DNA from: Caldifarciminota bacterium
GTDB lineage: Bacteria > Hydrothermota > Hydrothermia > LBFQ01 > DSFT01
NCBI GenBank assembly: GCA_015494735.1
Contig: WGAQ01000093.1
Location: forward strand, 1-11,820
Length of the DNA stretch: 11,820 bases
Direction: 5' to 3'
The number at the start of each line of letters is the position of its first letter. Within the stretch, counting starts at the first letter, position 1. This document shows, piece after piece, positions 1 to 5,885 of the stretch. The translations under genes were made by a program, and so were the position numbers. Under the pieces are notes generated by a model that saw only the letters and a program-made list of their open reading frames with translations, made no database searches and was not told the origin of the DNA.

Positions 1-330
1 AAGGAAATCCACCCGGTTAAAACAGCCCTGCTAATAGGCTCCGTCTATGATGCAGAATTCATAATAGAGATTGCAAAGCACTACAGAGCAGACATAATCC
101 ACCCCGCATGGGAGAGCAGGCACCCATATCCCCATCACCTCATAGGGGAAATGCTCCACCAATTCAGGAAACACGGATTCGAAGTATCCTCATGGCACGA
201 GGAGAGGGCAGATGTCCTGAGGGAATTGTTCGAAATGGGCATGGATTACATAAGCACCAACGATGTGCCGCTGGCAGTCTCCATAAGAAATAGTCTGACG
301 GTGGAAAATGAAAAGATTCAGGGTATTTAA
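1..330 (+). CDS. glycerophosphodiester phosphodiesterase-like protein, C-terminal part
   Basis: Frame 1 is open from the left edge to a TAA at 328-330, giving the last 109 residues of a protein whose start lies outside the window. The text reads like the end of a GDPD/UgpQ TIM barrel: a strand with IIHPAWE, an amphipathic helix (HHLIGEMLHQFRKHGF), the strand EVSSWH where family members usually have VxxWTV, then a helix and GMDYISTNDVPLAVSIRN, which corresponds to the usual G(V/I)DGIxTDxP end. Enzymes of this family hydrolyse glycerophosphodiesters to glycerol 3-phosphate and an alcohol, in phospholipid turnover. The catalytic N-terminal His/Glu residues are not in the window, so activity cannot be judged. 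The gene overlaps the following ureohydrolase by 23 bp, so the two are probably co-transcribed. The family call is by pattern only. Confidence 0.6.
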   Translation, partial: KEIHPVKTALLIGSVYDAEFIIEIAKHYRADIIHPAWESRHPYPHHLIGEMLHQFRKHGFEVSSWHEERADVLRELFEMGMDYISTNDVPLAVSIRNSLTVENEKIQGI

Positions 331-1129
331 GGTTCCCTTCGATAAATCCGTAATATCCAGACCGGGAGCCAGATTCGCCCCGGACAGAATCGTTCATTAT
401 CTGGGAAAACTCCATCTGAATGTGGATTACACGGTGGAAGAACCGAAGGAGGACTTCAACCAGTACGATGTGGCCCGCGCCCACACAATGATAGAGGAAT
501 GGATAAAGGGCAGCATTACAGAAGAAACCTTTCCCGTATTCATCGGTGGAGACCACTCCATCACCTTTCCTCTATTCAGAGCAATGAAGGAAAGACTGTA
601 TCCGGATGAAGAGATTTACATACTGAACATCGATGCCCACTTCGACATAAGGGAATGGGAGCCTGACAGGATAACCAGCGGAACCCCCTTCAGAAAAATA
701 CTGGACCACAATCTCGCAGAAGGGAAGCAGATTATCGAAATAGGGATAAGGGCATTTTCCAACAGTCCGAAACTAAAAGAGGATGCCCGCAGATTCGGAA
801 TAACCTGGTATTCACTGGATGAGGTGAAGGAGAATCTGAAGGATATACTGCAGAAAGTGAAAGGCATAATCGGAAACAGCCCCCTTTACTTCACATTCGA
901 TATGGACGTCATGGAAGGGGGATGCTGTCCCGGCTCCAGCGCCGCCCATCCGTATGGACTGACATTCGTGGAGGGCTTGCAGATAGTGGATTTCGTCTCG
1001 AAGGAGTTAAACCCCATTGCCATGGACATTGTGGAGGTATCCCCACCCTGGGATGTCCAGGATATGACATCCAAAGCGGCCGCATACCTTATCGGAAGAT
1101 TCATAAGGGCAAGAGGCACGAAGGTTTAA
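308..1129 (+). CDS. ureohydrolase family protein (formimidoylglutamase/agmatinase/arginase-like)
   Basis: 273 residues, a normal length for the arginase-fold ureohydrolases, which use a binuclear Mn centre to cleave guanidino or formimino groups. Metal-ligand motifs are visible in order: GGDHS at 80-84 (His83), DAHFD at 109-113 (Asp109, His111, Asp113) and DMD at 198-200. The closing EVSPPWD segment lies at 243-249. SGTPFR at 124-129 resembles formimidoylglutamase (HutG) more than agmatinase, but no histidine-degradation genes are nearby, so the substrate is unresolved. The acidic residue after the DxD pair is Glu203, followed by GGCCPG, where relatives usually have DP. The ATG at 308 lies 23 bp inside the end of the upstream gene with a weak GGTGG five bases before it. 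The stop codon TAA lies inside the -10-like element of lepB. Family call firm, substrate open. Confidence 0.85.
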   Translation: MKRFRVFKVPFDKSVISRPGARFAPDRIVHYLGKLHLNVDYTVEEPKEDFNQYDVARAHTMIEEWIKGSITEETFPVFIGGDHSITFPLFRAMKERLYPDEEIYILNIDAHFDIREWEPDRITSGTPFRKILDHNLAEGKQIIEIGIRAFSNSPKLKEDARRFGITWYSLDEVKENLKDILQKVKGIIGNSPLYFTFDMDVMEGGCCPGSSAAHPYGLTFVEGLQIVDFVSKELNPIAMDIVEVSPPWDVQDMTSKAAAYLIGRFIRARGTKV

Positions 1130-1134
1130 AATTT
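1125..1134 (+). promoter_or_regulatory. putative -10 promoter element for lepB cluster
   Basis: TTTAAAATTT, containing TAAAAT at 1127-1132, ends 9 nt before the lepB ATG at 1144. The same core precedes both tRNA genes and the DsbC-like gene in this window. The predicted transcription start, about 7 nt downstream of the hexamer, would leave only a few nucleotides of leader. No convincing -35 is seen. The TAA stop of the ureohydrolase is part of the motif. Confidence 0.5.
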
Positions 1135-1143
1135 CCCGAATCC

Positions 1144-1845
1144 ATGAGTAAAGAAAAGAGTTCGCTCAGGGAGAAGATAGAATCGTGGGTATGGACCATC
1201 ATCGTTATCCTCCTCCTGCGTGCATTCGTGGTTCAGGCGTACGTCATCCCCACTGGCTCCATGGAGGATACCCTTCTTCCCGGTGATTTCCTCCTGGTGA
1301 CGAAGTTCGATTACGGGCTGGAGATTCCATACACCGGCATAAAACCCATCACCTGGGGCTCCATCCACAGGGGGGACATAGTGGTGTTCAGATATCCATT
1401 CGATGGCAGGGATTTCATAAAGAGAATAGTGGCCCTTCCCGGAGACACAGTCAGGATAAGGAACAAGGTGCTCTACATAAACGGGAAGCCCGTGGAGGAA
1501 CCCTATGCCGTATTCAAGGACAGCATCGTATATCCGCTCCCGCCCGATGTGGACACATCTCTGGAGGTCATGCAGAGACTCTGGTTATCCCATCAATTCA
1601 TGATGGGCAGGAACTTCATAAGGGACAACTTCGGTCCTGTGGTGGTACCACCGGGACACGTATTCGTCATGGGCGACAACAGGGACTTTTCGTACGATTC
1701 CAGATTCTGGGGTCCCCTTCCGATAAAGGACCTCAAGGGCCGACCCCTTATAATTTATTTCTCATGGGATTCGGGCGGTCCCGTATGGAAGATATGGGAG
1801 AGGATAAGGTGGAAGAGGTTGCTTAACATAACGAGGTACTGGTGA
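1144..1845 (+). CDS. lepB: signal peptidase I
   Basis: 233 residues. Signal peptidase I cleaves signal peptides from exported preproteins on the outer face of the cytoplasmic membrane. One N-terminal membrane anchor is visible at about 15-33. The catalytic serine box is PTGSMEDTLLPGD at 36-48 (Ser39), the general-base lysine box is FIKRIVALPGD at 91-101 (Lys93), and the conserved GDNRDFSYDSRFWG box is at 177-190. Start at ATG 1144: the frame is open upstream to 922, but that part overlaps the ureohydrolase in another frame, the family start fits 1144, and a promoter-like motif sits just before it. There is a longer insert than in minimal bacterial enzymes at about 125-165, before the GDNR box. 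The stop TGA overlaps the next gene's ATG by one base, so the cluster is likely translationally coupled. Confidence 0.95.
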   Translation: MSKEKSSLREKIESWVWTIIVILLLRAFVVQAYVIPTGSMEDTLLPGDFLLVTKFDYGLEIPYTGIKPITWGSIHRGDIVVFRYPFDGRDFIKRIVALPGDTVRIRNKVLYINGKPVEEPYAVFKDSIVYPLPPDVDTSLEVMQRLWLSHQFMMGRNFIRDNFGPVVVPPGHVFVMGDNRDFSYDSRFWGPLPIKDLKGRPLIIYFSWDSGGPVWKIWERIRWKRLLNITRYW

Positions 1846-2057
1846 TGAAGTGGAAGGAATTTCTCCACCAGATGGAAACCAGTATGGCGAAGTACAGCTA
1901 TGAGCAGAAGAGGAAGCGGGTTCTGGAGCAACTGGGGGAGTACTTCTACGGGCTGTACATGGCGGGGAAGATAGAGAAGGTCCCGCAGGAGGTGGAGGAA
2001 TTGATTCGGAAACTCCAGTACATCGAGAACAAACTGAAGAGCATGGACCATGAATAG
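1845..2057 (+). CDS. small helical charged protein, unknown function
   Basis: 70 residues from the ATG at 1845; a GTG at 1842 is an alternative start that adds one residue. The ATG shares one base with the lepB stop (TGATG), and GAGGT at 1834-1838 is a fair Shine-Dalgarno. The last 8 bp overlap the next gene. The protein has no signal peptide or membrane segment. It is rich in Lys, Glu, Leu and Met with a heptad-like spacing over roughly 35-68, suggesting two or three helices, possibly a coiled coil. Its location, squeezed between two genes by overlaps on both sides, supports it being real. I do not recognise the family, and no function can be inferred beyond co-expression with signal peptidase and an envelope lipoprotein. 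Confidence 0.7.
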   Translation: MKWKEFLHQMETSMAKYSYEQKRKRVLEQLGEYFYGLYMAGKIEKVPQEVEELIRKLQYIENKLKSMDHE

Positions 2058-2529
2058 ATTTGCGAGCGTTTTAATCGCAGGTGCAATGATTCTGGGTCTG
2101 CAGGGGTGTGCTTTTCTCCAGAAGAGACTTGCCGTAAAGGACCTGAATATAGATTTTCAGGGGGTCAGCGTAAGGGCCCTCACCCTGGACAAGATAAATC
2201 TCGAAGTAGCCCTCGAAGCATTTAATCCCAACGATGTGGAGGCGGTTATAGACAGACTGGACTACACCGTATTCGTGGAAGACCGGAAGGCCATGACGGG
2301 ATATACCGATGAAACCTACAGGATTCCTCCCCACGGGAAGAAGGTTATCAAGCTGAATTCCACCATCAGACTCGTGGATTTGCCGGATGTCTTCCTGGTT
2401 ATAAAGGAGGCCGCGAAGAAGAGGAGCGTGAAGACATCCGCAGACGTGAAGGTGCACGTGAAGACAATTCTCGGAACGTATACGAGGACTGTAAAACTGG
2501 AGAAGTACATCCCCTTAGAGTGGAGATGA
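2050..2529 (+). CDS. LEA2/WHy-domain lipoprotein
   Basis: 159 residues. A lipoprotein signal peptide covers about 1-19 with lipobox LQGC, so Cys20 would be lipidated. The mature part (about 30-155) looks like a Water-stress/Hypersensitive-response (LEA type 2) beta-sandwich. After a strand pattern comes LEVALEAFNPNDVEAVIDRLDY, with the hallmark NPN at 59-61. A PPHGKK turn and paired hydrophobic strands follow, ending in an ILGTY...VKLEKYIPL segment. Bacterial proteins of this family are usually small membrane-anchored lipoproteins of unclear role; some relatives protect proteins during desiccation or freezing. The start at ATG 2050 overlaps the previous gene by 8 bp, and the stop overlaps trmB (ATGA). 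The domain call is by pattern and fairly confident; the cellular role is unknown. Confidence 0.75.
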   Translation: MNRFASVLIAGAMILGLQGCAFLQKRLAVKDLNIDFQGVSVRALTLDKINLEVALEAFNPNDVEAVIDRLDYTVFVEDRKAMTGYTDETYRIPPHGKKVIKLNSTIRLVDLPDVFLVIKEAAKKRSVKTSADVKVHVKTILGTYTRTVKLEKYIPLEWR

Positions 2530-3419
2530 TAGAAATCAACTACAGGAGGGAGAAGAAACCCCTTCCGGTGAGGGGTGCTGTGGTGGAAATCGGCTTCGGG
2601 AACGGGGACTTTCTCATAAGGCATGCCATGGAAAATCCGGACAGACCCCACATAGGATTCGAAATATCCGGCATCTCCATTGCCAAGGTGGTGAGGAAAG
2701 CCAGGAGAATGGGTCTGAAAAACCTGAGGGTGGCCAAGATAGACGCGTACTGGGGATTCTACCTGCTCCTGCCGGACGAAAGCGTCGAAAGAGCATACAT
2801 GAATTTCCCGGACCCATGGCCCAAGAAGAGACATGCGAGCAGGAGGCTGACGAATCTGGAGAACCTGTACATATTCCACAGCAGAATCAAAACCGGTGGA
2901 AGTCTCATTCTCAAGACGGACGAAAGGTTTTTCGTGGATTACACTTTAGAGAATGCGGAGGAAATGGGAGGGTGGGAATGGAAGGTGGAGGAGAATGCCC
3001 TATCCGAAATCCCCACCAAGTATGAAAGAAAGTGGATCGAAGAGGGCAAAACCATATACAGGTTGACTCTGGAGAAGGTGGGGCCCCCGTCGAAGAAAAT
3101 AGAAATCAGGCACATAAAGGAGGTGGAAGAAGTGCCTCACATGAGAACGGAAAAGCCGAGATTTCATCCAGAGGAGTTATCGGGAAAGGTCTTCCGATTA
3201 CCCAACGGTACCGTTGCCAAGTTCTTCAATATGTGGAGGGGAAACGGCGAATACCTGCTGGAGACCCTGCTCGTGGAAAACGGATACGAGCATTACTTCA
3301 TGACCAGATTCAGGAAAAAGGACAACGACTGGGTAATAGGCGTGTCCCCCTTCAGCGAGGTCCTTAAGACGGAGGGGATAAGGGACCTGATTCTGTGGCT
3401 GTCCGGAAGGGACCTGTGA
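2526..3419 (+). CDS. trmB: tRNA (guanine-N7-)-methyltransferase with C-terminal extension
   Basis: 297 residues from ATG 2526, which overlaps the preceding stop as ATGA; an in-frame GTG at 2520 is an alternative. TrmB methylates N7 of G46 in the tRNA variable loop using S-adenosylmethionine. The AdoMet motif EIGFGNG is at 21-27, the acidic end of the next strand is GFEISG at 44-49, the family signature NFPDPWPKKRH is at 93-103, and TKYE is at 164-167. The catalytic domain ends near residue 186. About 110 further residues follow (187-297), first charged and then a small mixed alpha/beta-looking region. Most mesophilic TrmB proteins stop near 200-240 residues. A comparable C-terminal region is known in Aquifex aeolicus TrmB, where it contributes to heat stability. 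Placement directly before a tRNA gene is probably coincidental. Confidence 0.95.
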   Translation: MIEINYRREKKPLPVRGAVVEIGFGNGDFLIRHAMENPDRPHIGFEISGISIAKVVRKARRMGLKNLRVAKIDAYWGFYLLLPDESVERAYMNFPDPWPKKRHASRRLTNLENLYIFHSRIKTGGSLILKTDERFFVDYTLENAEEMGGWEWKVEENALSEIPTKYERKWIEEGKTIYRLTLEKVGPPSKKIEIRHIKEVEEVPHMRTEKPRFHPEELSGKVFRLPNGTVAKFFNMWRGNGEYLLETLLVENGYEHYFMTRFRKKDNDWVIGVSPFSEVLKTEGIRDLILWLSGRDL

Positions 3420-3433
3420 ATTACAGAATAGAC

Positions 3434-3445
3434 CTTTAAAATTTT
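3434..3445 (+). promoter_or_regulatory. putative tRNA-Val(UAC) promoter -10 region
   Basis: CTTTAAAATTTT with TAAAAT at 3437-3442, 12 nt before the mature tRNA start. The downstream bases TGGCG are shared with the promoter region of the other tRNA-Val at 11491-11503 on the minus strand. Basis: motif recurrence; no clear -35. Confidence 0.5.
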
Positions 3446-3454
3446 GGCGCTTCC

Positions 3455-3528
3455 GGGCGCGTAGCTCAGGTGGCGAGAGCGCCGCCCTTACAAGGCGGAG
3501 GTCCCAGGTTCGAGTCCTGGCGCGCCCA
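3455..3528 (+). tRNA. tRNA-Val (anticodon UAC)
   Basis: 74 nt cloverleaf read by eye. Acceptor GGGCGCG (3455-3461) pairs with CGCGCCC (3521-3527), with discriminator A3528. The D stem is GCTC/GAGC. The anticodon stem CCGCC/GGCGG encloses loop CTTACAA, giving anticodon TAC at 3489-3491. The T stem is CCAGG/CCTGG with loop TTCGAGT. The CCA end is not encoded. It decodes valine codons and differs from the tRNA-Val(CAC) near the right edge at nine positions, six of them in the anticodon arm. The next coding sequence starts only 16 nt after its 3' end. Confidence 0.97.
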
Positions 3529-3544
3529 TTCGTATTTATCGTCT

Positions 3545-4897
3545 ATGAAGGAGGGGTCTTCGATTCAACAGACATCTTTGAGGTATCTGCTCTCCATGCT
3601 CTTAACCGATTTTCTGGCATTGTCAACTGCGGCTTTTATAGCGTTCCTTATAAAATTCGGACCTGAAACCAGCGAATTTCTGATGAGACTGGACGAAATG
3701 TATAGATTCGTTGCTCTCGCACTCCTGATTCTCATATTCAAGCGGCTCCATACCCAGAGGAGACTCTTCTACGAAGAGGCGAAGGAAATAGTGGAGGCCG
3801 TATTTCTGACCTTCATCATCATCTTCAGCTTCTACGCCATGGTGAGGGCGAAACCCGATTACTCCCGTCTCCTCCTGGGGCTCACCTTCGTGAATTCCAT
3901 GGTGATGGTTCCGGTATTCAGATTCTTTGCCAAGAAGCTCCTGAACGGATACATACAGGAGGACATAGTGGTACTGGAGGGGCCGGAGAGCCAGAAACTA
4001 TTCGATTTTCTTAAGAAAGAGTGGTATCTTGCATACAGGCCCGTAGGCATCATTCCCTTCGAAGAGGCCGGAAAGTGGGCGGAGAAAGTCCCCAACGTGG
4101 TCATCTCGTACATCCCCTTCCTGAACGAATTCGAGCACGAAATGCTCCTCCTCTCCACCAACTTCCGTAGGGTGTTCTTCGTTCCCACCATATCGGGCAT
4201 CCCCTTCTCCAATCAGATAGTGCATTTCTCCATAAGGGAGAACATCCCCCTGATAGAAACCTCATCCAGGCTCTATTCGAGATTCGACAGGGCCATAAAG
4301 AGGAGCATGGATCTGTTCCTCTCCCTGCTTCTGGTCCTGATTCTTTCGCCGATATTCCTGATAATCGCCATAGCAGTGAAACTGTCCTCCCCCGGACCCA
4401 TCATATTCAAACAAAAGCGCGTGGGATACAGAGGAAAAACCTTCTACGTTTACAAATTCAGGACCATGTATGTGGACGCCGAAGAAAGACTGAAGGAGTT
4501 GCTGGAAAGGGACCCCGAGGCCCGGGAGGAATGGAGCAGGCATTACAAACTGAAGAACGACCCCCGCATAACGCCCATAGGGAGATTCCTCAGGAAGTAT
4601 TCCCTGGATGAATTGCCTCAACTGTTCAACGTTCTGAAGGGGGAAATGAGTCTGGTGGGTCCCAGACCCGTAAAGAAGGAAGAACTGGAAAATTACTACG
4701 GCGATTACGCCCGATTTTACATGATGGTCCTCCCCGGAATCACGGGACTGTGGCAGGTGAGCGGAAGGAGCAATCTCACATACGAGGACAGGGTTAAACT
4801 CGACACGTGGTACGTGCTCAACTGGTCCCTGTGGCTGGACATTACCATCCTCATCAAAACCCCGATAGTGGTGCTGAAAAAGGAGGGAGCCTATTAG
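3545..4897 (+). CDS. undecaprenyl-phosphate sugar phosphotransferase (exopolysaccharide initiating)
   Basis: 450 residues from ATG 3545; the open frame extends back into the tRNA but that part cannot be coding. This is a large polyprenyl-phosphate hexose-1-phosphate transferase of the WbaP/WcaJ type, which transfers a sugar phosphate to undecaprenyl phosphate at the cytoplasmic membrane to begin glycan repeat-unit synthesis. The N-terminal half has four hydrophobic segments (about 14-37, 52-66, 85-100, 108-128), then a soluble region (about 139-240) whose usual GxGxxG nucleotide-like loop reads VLEGPES. The catalytic PglC-like domain starts with the helix at about 256-280. It contains YKFRTM at 303-308, the long family block from DPRITPIGRFLR to SLVGPRP (339-375) with the catalytic Asp355-Glu356 pair, and PGITGLWQVSGRS at 397-409. 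No Shine-Dalgarno precedes the start. Its stop overlaps the galE start, so the two are probably coupled. Confidence 0.93.
   Translation: MKEGSSIQQTSLRYLLSMLLTDFLALSTAAFIAFLIKFGPETSEFLMRLDEMYRFVALALLILIFKRLHTQRRLFYEEAKEIVEAVFLTFIIIFSFYAMVRAKPDYSRLLLGLTFVNSMVMVPVFRFFAKKLLNGYIQEDIVVLEGPESQKLFDFLKKEWYLAYRPVGIIPFEEAGKWAEKVPNVVISYIPFLNEFEHEMLLLSTNFRRVFFVPTISGIPFSNQIVHFSIRENIPLIETSSRLYSRFDRAIKRSMDLFLSLLLVLILSPIFLIIAIAVKLSSPGPIIFKQKRVGYRGKTFYVYKFRTMYVDAEERLKELLERDPEAREEWSRHYKLKNDPRITPIGRFLRKYSLDELPQLFNVLKGEMSLVGPRPVKKEELENYYGDYARFYMMVLPGITGLWQVSGRSNLTYEDRVKLDTWYVLNWSLWLDITILIKTPIVVLKKEGAY
4881..4895 (+). promoter_or_regulatory. strong Shine-Dalgarno plus ATT start of galE
   Basis: AGGAGG at 4881-4886 is the best ribosome binding site in the window. 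It stands 6 nt before ATT at 4893-4895, which aligns exactly with the expected initiator Met of GalE. An in-frame TGA at 4875-4877 limits upstream extension, and no ATG, GTG or TTG lies between it and the Rossmann motif. Confidence 0.75.
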
Positions 4898-5867
4898 GGT
4901 ACTCGTCCTGGGTGGCGCCGGATATATAGGCAGTCACGTTGCAAAGAATCTGGCGCAGGGAGGACACGAAATCCTCACGTACGACAATCTATCCAAGGGG
5001 CACAGGGAAGCGGTTCTATTCGGTAAACTGGTGGTGGGAGACATAGGAGATGACAGGAAACTGAGGGAGGTCATCCGGGTCTTCAAGCCCGATGTCGTAA
5101 TGCACTTCGCCGCATTCATAGAGGTGGCGGAATCAGTGAAAAATCCGGCCAGGTACTACGAAAATAATGCCGTAAAGTCCATAAAAATGCTGGAAGTTCT
5201 GGTTGAGGAAAATGTGCAGAACGTAATCTTTTCCTCCACAGCCGCCGTTTACGGTAATCCGAAGGAAATTCCCATCCCGGAGGAGCATCCCCTGAATCCC
5301 GTAAACCCCTACGGCTGGAGCAAACTGGTGGTGGAGAAGGCCATAGAGGATTTCTCCAGAGCGTATGGCCTCCGGTATGCAATTCTGAGGTACTTCAACG
5401 CCGCCGGTGCCGACCCCCTCGGACGCATTGGTGAGAGCCACGAACCGGAGACCCATCTCATTCCCCTCGTTCTGATGGCGGCATCCGGACGCAGGAGCCA
5501 TATAACCATATACGGAACGGATTATCCCACGCCAGACGGCACGGCCATAAGGGATTACATCCACGTGGAGGACCTGTCGGAGCTCCACATACTTGCAATG
5601 AACTACATAATGGAATCGGAAGACAATCTGGTCATAAACTGCGGATACGGAAAAGGGTATTCCGTCAGGGAAGTGATAGATACGGCGAAAAAGGTGACCG
5701 GAAGGGATTTCCGGGTGGAAGAGGGGGACAGACGGCCGGGCGATATACCCCACCTGGTGGCGGATAACAGGAGAATCAGGCAGATATTCGACTGGAAGCC
5801 GAAGTTCGACGACCTCGAGAAGATTATCGAGACTGCATGGCACTGGGAATTACACAGAAAGTATTGA
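4893..5867 (+). CDS. galE: UDP-glucose 4-epimerase, ATT start codon
   Basis: 324 residues when begun at ATT 4893. GalE interconverts UDP-glucose and UDP-galactose with bound NAD and would supply sugar nucleotide for the upstream transferase. The N-terminus reads (I)RVLVLGGAGYIGSH, the standard first strand and NAD loop GGAGYIG at 7-13. FSSTAAVYGNP follows at 113-123, the catalytic YGWSK (Tyr140, Lys144), YFNAAGAD at 167-174, and the substrate-binding EPETHLIPL segment near 184-192. Length fits the family (about 325-340). The first canonical start in frame is GTG 5031 (codon 47), which would delete the NAD site, so it is very unlikely. The ATT overlaps the TAG of the previous gene (ATTAG), mimicking the ATGA overlaps elsewhere in the window. 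If position 4895 were G, the upstream gene would lose its stop, so a simple miscalled ATG does not fit. Confidence 0.9.
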   Translation: MRVLVLGGAGYIGSHVAKNLAQGGHEILTYDNLSKGHREAVLFGKLVVGDIGDDRKLREVIRVFKPDVVMHFAAFIEVAESVKNPARYYENNAVKSIKMLEVLVEENVQNVIFSSTAAVYGNPKEIPIPEEHPLNPVNPYGWSKLVVEKAIEDFSRAYGLRYAILRYFNAAGADPLGRIGESHEPETHLIPLVLMAASGRRSHITIYGTDYPTPDGTAIRDYIHVEDLSELHILAMNYIMESEDNLVINCGYGKGYSVREVIDTAKKVTGRDFRVEEGDRRPGDIPHLVADNRRIRQIFDWKPKFDDLEKIIETAWHWELHRKY

Positions 5868-5873
5868 TTAGAG

Positions 5874-5879
5874 TATAAT
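5874..5879 (+). promoter_or_regulatory. leaderless-type -10 box of acyl-CoA synthetase gene
   Basis: A perfect TATAAT lies 7 bp after the galE stop and exactly 6 nt before ATG 5886, so transcription would begin at or next to the start codon. There is no Shine-Dalgarno between them and no clear -35. Inference from spacing and motif only. Confidence 0.6.
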
Positions 5880-5885
5880 TTTGCC

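Noticed and set aside
922..1143. Longer N-terminus for signal peptidase I starting at 922
   Set aside because: It lies inside the ureohydrolase in another frame, is not like the family, and ATG 1144 gives a normal LepB start with a promoter-like motif in front.
3434..3445. Archaeal TATA box (TTTAAA-like)
   Set aside because: Spacing to the RNA starts (6-16 nt) is that of a bacterial -10, and all genes are bacterial.
3470..3544. Upstream start of the glycosylphosphotransferase within the tRNA gene
   Set aside because: Those codons are tRNA-Val sequence; ATG 3545 is the first start after the tRNA and fits the family.
4890..4900. Programmed frameshift making a glycosylphosphotransferase-GalE fusion
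   Set aside because: No slippery sequence is evident, and a strong Shine-Dalgarno sits correctly for separate initiation at ATT.
5874..5883. Bacteroidota-type -7 element (TAnnTTTG) before the acyl-CoA synthetase
   Set aside because: It matches here (TAATTTTG), but the other four promoter-like motifs do not fit TAnnTTTG, so a general TATAAT/TAAAAT -10 is the simpler reading.
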